From: an uncultured Prevotella sp.
GTDB taxonomy: Bacteria > Bacteroidota > Bacteroidia > Bacteroidales > Bacteroidaceae
Assembly: GCA_905233165.1 (NCBI GenBank)
Contig: CAJODL010000004.1
Span: forward strand, 147,436 to 211,435
Direction of reading: 5' to 3'
Length of the DNA stretch: 64,000 bases
Made by a program: the position numbers and the translations under genes. The notes under the pieces were generated by a model, which worked only from the letters and a program-made list of their open reading frames with translations, did not search any database and was not told the DNA's origin. Shown here in pieces: positions 16,818-25,282 of this stretch (the stretch's first letter is position 1; every line of letters begins with the position of its first letter).

Positions 16818-16877
16818 TGTTGAAATACCAAATGTCACGCCGTCACGCCTAAAGAACAATAACACCAGTTTTGCGTG
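16809..16877 (-). pseudogene. Remnant of the end of a second VirE/DUF3987-type gene
   Basis: On the reverse strand, 16849-16875 encodes KTGVIVL and a stop, nearly identical at DNA level to the end of the intact gene at 30998-31023 (KTGAIVL, stop). The bases after the stop also match (GTGACATTTGGTATTTCAA and AACTACGGAGGC), including the non-coding part. So a related cassette once ended here and has been deleted up to its last few codons. The rest of the neighbourhood (HU-like gene, tiny membrane proteins) would fit a decayed sister of the cassette at 25-31 kb. Confidence 0.6.
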
Positions 16878-17053
16878 CACAAAATAGGCTTGCGTGTCTC
16901 ACGACAATAACGGTTAACGGTTAATGGTTAACGGTTAAAGGTTAACAGTTATTGGTTATCGACGAAGTCAATGGCGCAAGATGAAAAACATCCTGCGCCA
17001 TTACTTTACACTATAAACTTTAAAACTGCCTTTCAACTCTCAACTCTCAACTC
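16878..17053. repeat. Intergenic simple repeats
   Basis: Contains runs built on GGTTAACGGTTAATGG (16911-16960) and CAACTCT units (17035-17056). These short degenerate repeats recur between many genes of the window. I see no gene here. Confidence 0.6.
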
Positions 17054-17260
17054 TCAACTTTGAAAATCATCCTTGATTTTCTTAATGTAATAGTCCAGTC
17101 CGAAGATAGAACCTGCGAGTAGGAAAGCTTGCGCTACATACATGAGTAGTCCGTTAGCCACGTCAGCTATGGTTAGTACTTGGTACGCCACCATCATTAT
17201 TGAAGATATTATCAAACATACAGCGCAAGCATATTGTACTATGGAGAAATGCTTTCTCAT
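17054..17260 (-). CDS. Small two-helix membrane protein (68 aa)
   Basis: Two hydrophobic segments are visible, about residues 8-30 (YACAVCLIISSIMMVAYQVL) and 36-56 (LLMYVAQAFLLAGSIFGL), followed by a charged tail (YYIKKIKDDFQS). The start overlaps the stop of the 26-aa ORF upstream by one base (TAATG), so the two are translationally coupled. Tiny membrane proteins beside an HU-like gene are common in Bacteroidales accessory cassettes. I do not recognise a function. Confidence 0.6.
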   Translation of the reverse strand: MRKHFSIVQYACAVCLIISSIMMVAYQVLTIADVANGLLMYVAQAFLLAGSIFGLDYYIKKIKDDFQS

Positions 17261-17340
17261 TACTTATTCTTTTTACGCATGAGCAAAAGGAAAGCAATCT
17301 CCAGCACCCGAATGATTATGTTTTTTGTATTCTCTTTCAT
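17260..17340 (-). CDS. Tiny hydrophobic peptide (26 aa) coupled to the next gene
   Basis: MKENTKNIIIRVLEIAFLLLMRKKNK has one short hydrophobic stretch between basic ends, as in single-pass micropeptides of HU-like/amidase cassettes in Bacteroidales (the so-called smalltalk type), though I cannot confirm membership. Its stop and the next start share a base. A strongly base-paired leader lies upstream. Confidence 0.45.
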   Translation of the reverse strand: MKENTKNIIIRVLEIAFLLLMRKKNK

Positions 17341-17910
17341 AAACTTTTAATTTTTAATTGCGAAAACATCGAAAATCTTTTTTATTTTAACAAAAACCTT
17401 AAAAACCCCTCCGAGGGCAGTTAAGTCTTTTAGACTTCTATGTATCACTTTAATACCTTAATCCATTGTGAGCGAGCTCCCATGTCTTAATCTCTTAAAT
17501 TGATACTCCTGCTTACAGCAGTTTACTGCCCTCGTCGGCAAAAACCTCGCTACGCTAAAAAACCATTTTTTCTTGTTCTATTATATTGTTGGGAAACCTG
17601 AAAAAGTTTTTAGGTTCGAAGAACCGGTGTTTTTGCTTTCAAGGGATTGGTATTCCCGTAAGGGAAAGCGATGTTAGAGGAAGGCTGTCTGGAAGTTCAC
17701 TTACAAGCAGACTTGATATAACAGCGATAAAGCTCTGAAAAGAGCGACAATCCTGATGAAAGGGTTTTTCTGGTTTTTGTCTTAATAAAACATTATCCGT
17801 GTAGATCCGTGTAATCCGTGTTCGTTAATAATCTTGAAACTTGAAACCTGAAACTTGAAACTTTTTCCCTACTCAATCCCCCCGAAGGGGGAAAGAGTTA
17901 GGGAAATCGT
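17341..17910 (-). other. 570-base non-coding stretch with paired segments, possible structured leader
   Basis: On the reverse strand this is the leader of the 26-aa ORF. CGAGGGCAGT at 17411-17421 pairs over about 100 bases with ACTGCCCTCG at 17524-17533. Inside lie small hairpins (AAGTCT/AGACTT, CTGC/GCAG). Farther right are GGTTC/GAACC near 17615 and further inverted repeats near 17640-17670. From 17820 the stretch is made of dispersed repeats (CTTGAAACCTGAAACTTG) and a CCCCC-GAA-GGGGG hairpin at 17879-17891 at the end of the HU-like gene. No protein gene is seen. Confidence 0.5.
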
Positions 17911-18498
17911 TTATCCCTCTTCCCAACCGTCGCCGGTGCTACTACCGCCGCCGTTGTTGCCGCCAGTGCTTGGTTCAGGGTCGGAGGGCTCATTCTGAGT
18001 ATTCTGATTACTCTGATTATTCTGAGTATTCTGAGAGCCCTCTGAGCCCTCCTCTGGGTCTTCCACCTCGCCAGCGTCAGAAGTGACACGCTTAACGATT
18101 TTGCCATCGCGGTCGTAGCAGGTAATCTGGATGCTGGTGTTAGCCAGTTCTTCCTTCAGGTCCACAGAAGGAGTGAACACGATACGACGGCTCTTGATGA
18201 GACCAGACTTCACATCGTTGACATCAGCCACAGCCTTGGAACGGAGTGCAAAGCGCATAGTACCGAGTCCTGGAAGAGCCACAGAGTGACCTTCAGTAGC
18301 CCACGCCTTGATAACTTCGCCTGCAGCATCCCAACAAGCTTGCATAACACCCTGACTCACACCGCTGCGGAGAGCAGCCTCCTTGATAACCTTCTTCTGT
18401 GCCAGCGCAGAGTACAGGTCTGGAGTCATTACGTAATAATAACCTGGATTCTTACCGATTTTGAGTTCGGTTTCTCGTGCATTAACTTTAATAGCCAT
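17911..18498 (-). CDS. HU-like DNA-binding protein with low-complexity tail
   Basis: A 195-aa protein of the HU-related family of Bacteroidota (HU_HIG type). Residues 1-125 contain the HU-like fold, including VIKEAALRSGVSQGVMQACW and VALPGLGTMRFALRSKAV, where the core strand and arm would bend DNA. The last 45 residues are a low-complexity Asn/Gln/Gly/Ser tail encoded partly by a repeat of ATTCTGAGT units at 17990-18045, then GGG-rich codons, ending DGWEEG. Such proteins usually stand beside an amidase or M15 peptidase and a VirE/DUF3987 protein; here that partner cassette lies 9 kb away and only a remnant is adjacent. Promoter at 18630-18661. Confidence 0.85.
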   Translation of the reverse strand: MAIKVNARETELKIGKNPGYYYVMTPDLYSALAQKKVIKEAALRSGVSQGVMQACWDAAGEVIKAWATEGHSVALPGLGTMRFALRSKAVADVNDVKSGLIKSRRIVFTPSVDLKEELANTSIQITCYDRDGKIVKRVTSDAGEVEDPEEGSEGSQNTQNNQSNQNTQNEPSDPEPSTGGNNGGGSSTGDGWEEG

Positions 18499-18569
18499 AT
18501 TTTTTTTGATTTTTTAGTTAAACATACATATACTTAATTTGCGCGCGCTTTTGCCTCTTTTTTTTGTTA

Positions 18570-18617
18570 CCCTTAAGGGTTGCAATTTTTTTCCTTAAGG
18601 GATTGCAATTTTTTCTT
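18570..18617. repeat. Tandem 23-bp repeat with CCTTAAGG palindrome in the HU-like gene leader
   Basis: Two direct copies of CCTTAAGGG(T/A)TTGCAATTTTT-type sequence lie between the promoter and start codon of the HU-like gene. Each has a palindromic CCTTAAGG core. A role as protein-binding site or mRNA hairpin is possible. Confidence 0.5.
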
Positions 18618-18629
18618 CTTTTCTGGGTA

Positions 18630-18661
18630 CAAAGGTACTGCTTTTTTATCACCCCCACAAT
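18630..18661 (-). promoter_or_regulatory. Promoter of the HU-like gene
   Basis: Reverse strand: ATTG (18658-18661), 20 bp, TACCTTTG (18630-18637). The leader would be about 125 bases. Confidence 0.7.
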
Positions 18662-18720
18662 AGGTTTTGATGAGTATTTTGGTGAGTTAAAAACTGTTAA
18701 ATAATTATTAGGTAGAGAAA

Positions 18721-18930
18721 CGTGACACGTGACAACGTGACACGTGACATTTGCAATTTTTATATTCTATGTTAGGAGGGTGGGAGAGACAGGACAAATA
18801 CTATATTATAAATTTATATATTATATATATATATATATATATAATATAAAAATTTGCTATACCCTTTAGGTCACAGTTAGTGAAAATACAAAATGTCACG
18901 TGTCACGTGTCACGTGTCACGTGTCACGTG
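18721..18930. repeat. Inverted CACGTG-type repeat arms around an (AT)n core
   Basis: The left arm (18721-18752) is built of GTGACAC units and the right arm (18891-18930) of GTGTCAC units; they can pair over about 32 bp with a one-base bulge. Between them is an alternating AT tract at 18815-18846. The stretch 18499-19203 holds no gene; besides this element it contains an imperfect hairpin at 18937-18966 (GATATGACA / TTGTCATATC) and a lone -7 box TACCTTTG at 19043-19050. Confidence 0.75.
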
Positions 18931-19203
18931 AATTTTGATATGACAGGGACTGCCCCTTGTCATATCTTGTCATATTGACCTCAAAATGTGTTTTTTAAGA
19001 AAATTTGCTTCCGTATCGGAGCAAAAATAAAAAAATTTTTTGTACCTTTGCACCGAATATTGCTTTTTTGCCCATACATATTTGTGATAAAAATTCTGGC
19101 GTTGGCACATCAACTTCTGCCTCGGCAGCAAGCCACAACATGGCATCTACATCCACCGCGGCAAGAATATATATACATAAGATAACCCTTAAACATTTGT
19201 TAT

Positions 19204-22200
19204 ATGAAAACGATTACAGAAAGTAGATTTCTACTCTTGTTGTCCCTGCTGATAATGGCAGTGGGACAGGCTTTTGCCCAGTACGAGCCTGGTGAGCGAT
19301 ATGGCTCGGTCACGTATATCGACAGCCATTGGGACGAGAAAACAAAACAGGTGGTAACCGAAACGAAGACTGACTGGATAGCGATTCGTACATGGTCAAC
19401 AGACAGAACGACTTTCGGTGCGACGGGAACGGAGACATGGTATGCCATTGAGGGAAAACGGACGGAAGAGGCTGTCATGGTGAACAGAGAGGGTAATGTC
19501 TCATCTGTGGACATATATGGTGAGGTGCACCTCATATTGCTTGACGGTGCGGAGCTGGCTCCTCTCAGTGGCATCCGTCTGGAGGCGCCCGGTAAGTTGC
19601 ATATCCATGTTCAGAGCAATGGCGATAACCAAGGTAGGATTATCGTTAAAAATCCGGGAACATATCCTGCCATCGGAGCACGCGGAGGTGATTTCGGTGA
19701 GCTGCATATACACGGTGGATACATTGACGTGACAGGCGGCAAACGTGCTGCCGGCATAGGTACAATGGGCATTGAAGAAGGTGACTTCGACCCTTTGGAC
19801 CTTAATCTGCACAAAATGGGCAAGGTGTATGTGTATGACGGCACGGTAAAGGTGCACGGTGGCGACAGGGGTGCCGGCATCGGCGGTGGCTGCGGATATA
19901 ATGCCAAGACACCTCACTCCCGATATGGGGTATATACCCAGTATGGTGGCGATGTAACCGTATGGGGCGGAGAGACTGCCGCCGGCATGGGCGGCGGAGG
20001 ATGCTACTCGGAGTATCTTCTGAATATAATGCAACCTGGCGGTAACGGCTTTGAGGTCAACATGTATGGCGGCAAGCTGACGGCATACGGTGGCAGACGC
20101 GCTGCCGGCATTGGCAGCGGCAACGGTATGGTAAAGATTGGTATGGCATCTGGCGGCAAGCTCTATGCGTATGGCGGCACGGTGTATGCCAAGGGTGGCG
20201 ACTATGGTGCCGGCATCGGCGGTGGCTGTAACGCATACGGTACTGATGCATACATATACGGCGGAACGGTGACGGCAATCGGCGGAACGGATGCTGCAGG
20301 TCTTGGCGGCGGCGAGAGTGGCAAGGGCGGTAATGTTGTTGTCGATGGCGGCACGCTGAGGGCTGAGGGCAACGGCAATGCTGCCGGCATCGGAGGTGGC
20401 GAAAACAACGATGGATGGTCGTTTGAATATAAGAAAGGTGATGTAATCTCTATTGCCGGCGGAAAATGTAAGGCAAGGGAAAACAAAGGCGGTTCGTCTA
20501 TAGGCAGTGGTAAGGGGAATAAATTCAAGTGTAAGATGATAAATACCAACATCATCAAACTGGCTACTGACTGCAAGGTGACGGCTGGCGATGCGGAGAA
20601 CAACATAGAGCGCACCTTCACAACCCAAGAACGCGAGGGCGCCTGCAGATGGCGTAACTTCGTAAAGCTGGAGACGTGTGAGCATAAGGAATTCACCTAT
20701 GCCGCGGCTTATCTCAATGAGTCGCAGCACAGAAAAATGTGCAGGTACTGCAACTACATGGTGAACGAGGACCACACCTTTCCTGACGGTGAGCACTGCG
20801 TATGCGGAAAGACTGCGAACAAGGCTACCGACCTGTGGACGGTGACGGTGAAACAGACTACCGACGGCACTACATACACTGACGGCACTACACAATATGC
20901 CGTGAGGGGGAAGTCGTGCATCTTGCCGCAACCTGCAGACGTGGAGGGCTTGATATTCATGGGTTACATGGAATCAGCCACAGCCCCAGAAAGCTTGGAG
21001 ATGAAGGACAGCGAAATGTCCTTGCTGGTGGATGCGGAACAGATTGTAACGCCAAGCGCCAACACCACATACTATGCCCGCTATCGCTACGACTACAGCG
21101 AGGACTGGACGTGGAGCGACGACTATGAGTCAGCAACAGTGAAAATCTGCAACAGCCTGACTGGCGATACCCAGACAATCACTGCCCACGTGGAGGAAGA
21201 CGAGACGGAGCGCATAGAGCCTGAAGGAAATAAACTTGGTATGATGACATTCCGTGCCAATGCCGAATACAAGCACACCAATGAGGTGACTTATCAGTTT
21301 AGCAGAATGGCGAGGGTGGAATACTTCAACACAGCTGAAGTGGACTTGGATGCCTTTGCCTCTAACAACGAGGAGGTGCTGGAAGCCTACACCGACCAGA
21401 TGTCTTCAGTCAGCATTAGCAACATGACGCTGAAGAAGGACGGCAGACTTCACCCTCTGTGCCTGCCGTTCTCAATGACAGCCTCAGAGATGGCAAATAG
21501 TCCGCTGGCTGGTGCTACGCTGTTTCAGTTGTCATCATCTGAAAGGGTGGGCAGTCAGTTGCAGCTGTCGTTCAAGAAGGTGACCGACGGCGGCTTGGCT
21601 GCTGGAGAACCATACTACGTGAAGTGGGCAAGCGGCAGCGACATCGAGAACCCTGAATTCTACGGCGTGCTCATCAAGGAAAGCACTCCATGGATTGCGA
21701 CCGGCGATTACTTCCAGCTCTTCGGCACCTTCGATATGGAGGCTATTGCGGACGAGTACCTGATGGACGGCACATTCCTGGGACTCAGCGACGAGGGGAA
21801 ACTGGAGGACGTGTCGAATGATGTTATCGATGCCTTCGGCAACTACTTGTTTATACCTGACATGAAAGCTGATGACGGCTCCACGGCGGTATGCAGCGTG
21901 CGTATCAGCTTCGAGGATGACATCACGGTGGAGAAGTTCATCACCCACGGCTTTGAGGGCGATGGTACGGCAGAGAAGCCATATATAATCAACAACGCCC
22001 GCCAGCTTAACGATATGGCAGCATACTTCAATGCCGGTGACGAGGCAATGCAGGGCAAGTACTTCAGGCAGGGTGCCAACATCACATTTGACAAGACCCA
22101 GGAGAATAACTTCACCCCTATAGCAGAGTTCAACGGTCATTACGACGGTGCCGGGTTCATAATCAGCGGACTGAACATCAACAGGTCGGGCACGGAACTG

Positions 22201-23547
22201 AAGGACGAGGTGGCACTCTTCGTCACGATGGCTGAGAACAGTACGCTGAAGAATATTATTATTGCCAACAGTACCATCACGGGTCGTACGGCATCGGCAT
22301 TGGTCAACTCTCTAAGAAAGTCTGTACTTATAGACAACTGCCATGTGCTAAAGGATGTCGCCGTCCGCTCCAACTACTATGCCGCAGCGGGATTGGTGGT
22401 ATATATATATTCGGGTTCTGCCATGCTGAAAAACTGTACCAGCCAAGCTATGGTGACGTCTAACCAGTCGTATGCAGCAGGCATTGTAGCCAGCATGAAC
22501 GATGGTACGTTGACGGGCTGCTGCTATCTGGGCACAAACACAAACATGGCGCACGGTGTTGGGGCATATCACGCCAACCCCATAGTGGCAATAAAGAACG
22601 ATGGCACGGTGAGCGACTGCTACTATACTGCCCCGACGCTCAGCGACAATAATGCCAAACTGATGCCGCAGTACGATAAGGATGTTGACAATACCGATTT
22701 CCTCAAACGTTTGCATGCACGCGACGAGTTCCTGCTGAAGGCTGGGCTTACCCATGAGCAGATAGGTTATGACATAACCATGAACAACCGTGAAAAGCTG
22801 GCGGCAGTGAAACAGGCTGACGGCACATGGAAGAGCAAGGCTTACGTTGTATGTCTGCCGTTCGAATTGAATTTCAACGAACAGTTAGGGACTGATCCGC
22901 TGACTACTCTTGAGACAGTCGTTGCATACAGACCGCACATAATAGACCTTGAGAAGAAGCAGTTCGTCTTTACCGTCTGTCCGCCGGAACTGGTTGCCGG
23001 CGAGTCGTTTATTGTTGTGGTGAAACAAGGCGAGGTGGCTTTGGAAGGCAAGAACGTGACAGTGGTGGATGCACCCGGTGAACCGGACACGATAATGAGT
23101 GCCGCTGACGGTAACAGGCAGATAGGCTGGTGGAAGGGCACATTCTCGCGCATAGACAATCCCCAGATGACGGCAGAGAATATATACATAGCACAGAGTA
23201 CCGGTAAATACCGCTGTCCTCCAAAGGGCTATACAACAGCTTACGTCAACCCGTTCGTGGGGTATTTCTCTGCCTTAGAGCCTTTGAAAGATGACAGATA
23301 TACCATCAAGTATGTATATACGGGTCAGGGTGACGGCGATGATGATGAGACAGGCGAGGTAGAGGACTTCCCTGCTGACGAATTTGATAGCGACACAGAC
23401 TTCGACGACCCTTCAGGCATTAAGGAGATGTCTGACGTAACAGGCAGGAAGGAGGATGGCAGGCGTTATAACCTCAGTGGGCAGAAGGTTTCTGAATACT
23501 ACAGGGGCATCATCATCAGGAATGGAAAAAAGATAGTGATTAACTGA
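19204..23547 (+). CDS. Large secreted GLUG / Gly-rich beta-helix surface protein
   Basis: A 1447-aa protein with a clear signal peptide (MKTITESRF, hydrophobic core, cut near AFAQ). Residues about 125-420 are repeats with AAGIGGG and GGTV, each repeat ending in a Gly-rich turn, as in right-handed beta-helices. A Cys/His-rich insert at about 500-545 (CEHKEF, CRYC, CVCGK) resembles a zinc-knuckle pair. Residues about 920-1130 carry GLUG-type repeats (HYDGAGFIISGL, TASALVNSL, AAGIVASMNDG). The end, RRYNLSGQKV followed by IIIRNGKKIVIN, is a C-terminal pattern common in Prevotella secreted proteins. A role in adhesion or substrate binding at the surface is plausible but not shown. The 60-aa peptide downstream is probably co-transcribed. 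Confidence 0.8.
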   Translation: MKTITESRFLLLLSLLIMAVGQAFAQYEPGERYGSVTYIDSHWDEKTKQVVTETKTDWIAIRTWSTDRTTFGATGTETWYAIEGKRTEEAVMVNREGNVSSVDIYGEVHLILLDGAELAPLSGIRLEAPGKLHIHVQSNGDNQGRIIVKNPGTYPAIGARGGDFGELHIHGGYIDVTGGKRAAGIGTMGIEEGDFDPLDLNLHKMGKVYVYDGTVKVHGGDRGAGIGGGCGYNAKTPHSRYGVYTQYGGDVTVWGGETAAGMGGGGCYSEYLLNIMQPGGNGFEVNMYGGKLTAYGGRRAAGIGSGNGMVKIGMASGGKLYAYGGTVYAKGGDYGAGIGGGCNAYGTDAYIYGGTVTAIGGTDAAGLGGGESGKGGNVVVDGGTLRAEGNGNAAGIGGGENNDGWSFEYKKGDVISIAGGKCKARENKGGSSIGSGKGNKFKCKMINTNIIKLATDCKVTAGDAENNIERTFTTQEREGACRWRNFVKLETCEHKEFTYAAAYLNESQHRKMCRYCNYMVNEDHTFPDGEHCVCGKTANKATDLWTVTVKQTTDGTTYTDGTTQYAVRGKSCILPQPADVEGLIFMGYMESATAPESLEMKDSEMSLLVDAEQIVTPSANTTYYARYRYDYSEDWTWSDDYESATVKICNSLTGDTQTITAHVEEDETERIEPEGNKLGMMTFRANAEYKHTNEVTYQFSRMARVEYFNTAEVDLDAFASNNEEVLEAYTDQMSSVSISNMTLKKDGRLHPLCLPFSMTASEMANSPLAGATLFQLSSSERVGSQLQLSFKKVTDGGLAAGEPYYVKWASGSDIENPEFYGVLIKESTPWIATGDYFQLFGTFDMEAIADEYLMDGTFLGLSDEGKLEDVSNDVIDAFGNYLFIPDMKADDGSTAVCSVRISFEDDITVEKFITHGFEGDGTAEKPYIINNARQLNDMAAYFNAGDEAMQGKYFRQGANITFDKTQENNFTPIAEFNGHYDGAGFIISGLNINRSGTELKDEVALFVTMAENSTLKNIIIANSTITGRTASALVNSLRKSVLIDNCHVLKDVAVRSNYYAAAGLVVYIYSGSAMLKNCTSQAMVTSNQSYAAGIVASMNDGTLTGCCYLGTNTNMAHGVGAYHANPIVAIKNDGTVSDCYYTAPTLSDNNAKLMPQYDKDVDNTDFLKRLHARDEFLLKAGLTHEQIGYDITMNNREKLAAVKQADGTWKSKAYVVCLPFELNFNEQLGTDPLTTLETVVAYRPHIIDLEKKQFVFTVCPPELVAGESFIVVVKQGEVALEGKNVTVVDAPGEPDTIMSAADGNRQIGWWKGTFSRIDNPQMTAENIYIAQSTGKYRCPPKGYTTAYVNPFVGYFSALEPLKDDRYTIKYVYTGQGDGDDDETGEVEDFPADEFDSDTDFDDPSGIKEMSDVTGRKEDGRRYNLSGQKVSEYYRGIIIRNGKKIVIN

Positions 23548-23568
23548 TATAAGAAAAAAGACTCAACT

Positions 23569-23751
23569 ATGGAAAAGAAAGTTTATAACAAACCGGAACT
23601 GACGGTTGTAAAATTAACCTCTATGACACTTTTGTTGGAAAACTCAGACCCCATGGAGGATGAGGGTGGGGGCGGAGTAGGAGGAGACGGTCCCAGCAGT
23701 TCCAACACCTCCCGCCGTGCTTCGCTTAGCACTTTTGACGGAGAAGAATAG
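23569..23751 (+). CDS. 60-aa small protein downstream of the surface protein
   Basis: MEKKVYNKPELTVVKLTSMT opens a conserved-looking leader (Y-x-KPE-x-x-VV-x-L...LL-x-x-SDP) seen in many short Prevotella ORFs. A flexible second half of Gly, Ser, Asn and Asp (EDEGGGGVGGDGPSSS) ends STFDGEE. The leader/tail layout resembles precursor peptides, but no modification enzyme or peptidase-transporter is adjacent, so that is only one reading. It begins 21 bases after the surface protein and probably shares its mRNA. Confidence 0.6.
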   Translation: MEKKVYNKPELTVVKLTSMTLLLENSDPMEDEGGGGVGGDGPSSSNTSRRASLSTFDGEE

Positions 23752-23874
23752 GACGACTTGAAACTTAAGTTATGACAGGACTGTCCCTTGACATACAGAA
23801 GTTGACAGGTGATAGCTTCAGTTTAGTGTTTACCGCATTTTCATTTTTATTAACTAAAAAATCTTCCCATTTCA

Positions 23875-23906
23875 TTTGTATGGAATGGGATTTTTTTGTA
23901 CCTTCG
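23875..23906 (+). promoter_or_regulatory. Promoter of the WYL regulator (leaderless)
   Basis: TTTG (23875-23878), exactly 20 bp, TACCTTCG (23899-23906). Only five bases separate the -7 box from the ATG at 23912, so transcription should start at or next to the start codon. Confidence 0.75.
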
Positions 23907-23911
23907 CAGCC

Positions 23912-24820
23912 ATGAAACAAGTTAAGATATTCTACCAGTACTCCTGGATTATAAATACCCTGAAGAATAATAAAAGAGTTACGCTCGAAGAGTTAAAACG
24001 TCTTTGGATTTTGGATGAAGTGGCTGACGGAAAGCCGCTTTACCGTTCGACATTCAATAGACATCGCGATGATATTCAGAAGATGTTTGGCATCGTCATC
24101 GACTGTGACATGAAGACTTATGAATACTACATTGGCAACCCTAATGCCCTCAGCGAAGATAGCATAGAGCAATGGCTGTATTCTACGATGACTGTTCATG
24201 GTATGTTGTCTGAAAGTACTGCCGTAAAGGATCGTGTGGTGCTGGAGAATGTAGCAACTGGCTTGGAGTATCTTCAAACCATCATTGAGGCTATAAATAC
24301 AAACCATTGTCTGCTACTGGGCTACCAGAAGTTTGGTCAGGTGGGGTATGAGAAAATTGTCTCTCCCTATGCCCTGAAGCTGTTCCATCAGCGTTGGTAT
24401 ATGCTGGCAAAGACTCAGGAGGATTCGATGCGCCTCTATGCTCTTGACCGCATACAATCATTGAGTATTACGGAAGAGATTTTCAAGATGCCTGCAGACT
24501 TCTCGCCACAAGAATATTTCTCGGAGTATTTTGGCGTACTGACAGACAGCAGCGTTCCTATGGCACACATCGTTATCCGTGCTCACAACTGGACGCCTGA
24601 CTATCTTCGCACCCTGCCGCTGCACCAGTCGCAACACGAACTGACATCGACACCTGACTATACAGACTTTTCCTTCGACCTTCGCCCCACGCCTGACTTC
24701 ATCGGCCAGCTGCTCTCCCAAGGCAGTGGTATCGAGGTGCTGGAGCCGCAAGATCTGAGGCAGAAGATGCGTGAATTAGTAGAGGAGAGTCTAAATCGTT
24801 ACCAAGGTGTTAGTCATTAG
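23912..24820 (+). CDS. WYL-domain transcriptional regulator
   Basis: A 302-aa protein (start at ATG 23912; a longer frame from 23876 would overlap the promoter). The N-terminal part looks like a winged HTH (INTLKNNKRVTLEELKRLW, then YRSTFNRHRDDIQKMFGI). The C-terminal half is a WYL domain with HQRWYMLAKTQED and MRLYALDRIQSL, the pocket thought to sense nucleotide or nucleic acid ligands, and a final WCX-like extension. WYL proteins often regulate defence or DNA-damage genes. It stands at the head of the 25-31 kb cassette, same strand, and may control it; that is inference. Confidence 0.87.
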   Translation: MKQVKIFYQYSWIINTLKNNKRVTLEELKRLWILDEVADGKPLYRSTFNRHRDDIQKMFGIVIDCDMKTYEYYIGNPNALSEDSIEQWLYSTMTVHGMLSESTAVKDRVVLENVATGLEYLQTIIEAINTNHCLLLGYQKFGQVGYEKIVSPYALKLFHQRWYMLAKTQEDSMRLYALDRIQSLSITEEIFKMPADFSPQEYFSEYFGVLTDSSVPMAHIVIRAHNWTPDYLRTLPLHQSQHELTSTPDYTDFSFDLRPTPDFIGQLLSQGSGIEVLEPQDLRQKMRELVEESLNRYQGVSH

Positions 24821-25162
24821 TAGTGAGTTGTTAGTGACTAAAGACTAAAAACTAAAGCCTTTTTCGGGCAAAAAAGGCGGTTTTTCCTTAAAATATGTTA
24901 AATATTATAGGGGTGTCCCTGAGTTTTGGGACAGCCCCTACATTACCTTTGCCGATGGAATTGCGAAAACAAGTTTTCTCAGGAAACTGAAAAACAAGTT
25001 TTCCATTTTCAAATCTCGTAAAAGAGATTTAACCATCGGCGATGTTGCTCACGCTCGATAATCCGAAAGTAAACTTTCATTATCCTCGCTTAATCGCAAC
25101 ATTGTCGCTCGGAAACAGTTGCGATGTAAATATTGATGTTTAATATTTAAATTAATAATGTT
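24821..25162 (+). other. Structured leader upstream of the 39-aa ORF, candidate regulatory RNA
   Basis: After dispersed TTAGTGACTAAAGACT-type repeats comes a strong hairpin (24909-24940, AGGGG-TGTCCC / GGGACAGCCCCT), then TACCTTTG at 24944-24951. Behind it lie a closing stem CCGATGG/CCATCGG (24952-24958 with 25033-25039), a 7-bp hairpin AAATCTC/GAGATTT (25011-25017 with 25024-25030), and a 12-bp two-part hairpin GATAAT..GAAAGT / ACTTTC ATTATC (25057-25084). GCAAC at 25096-25100 can pair either with GTTGC at 25044-25048 or, in an 8-bp helix, with GTTGCGAT at 25118-25125. No gene is seen in these 342 bases. Confidence 0.55.
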
Positions 25163-25282
25163 ATGGAAAATGTAAATTTTGCAAATGTAGTGAGAGAGTG
25201 CATCGAGGGTGCTGCAATTGTAGGATTTGGAGTAGTATTGCTATTTCTGTCATTAACAGCTTATGGAGCGATGGGCATGTAA
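25163..25282 (+). CDS. 39-aa single-pass membrane peptide
   Basis: The N-terminal half is polar and negatively charged (MENVNFANVVRECIEG), followed by about 20 hydrophobic residues (AIVGFGVVLLFLSLTAYGA). The ORF is too small for similarity-based naming. It follows a highly base-paired leader and precedes a run of intergenic GGTTAAAGG repeats. I see the same arrangement, tiny hydrophobic peptide after a paired leader, on the other strand at 17.3 kb. Confidence 0.5.
   Translation: MENVNFANVVRECIEGAAIVGFGVVLLFLSLTAYGAMGM

Noticed and set aside
19501..20931. 476-aa ORF antisense to the surface protein
   Set aside because: Open only because of Gly-rich GGC/GGT codons on the other strand; Ala/His/Ser-biased and without any domain.
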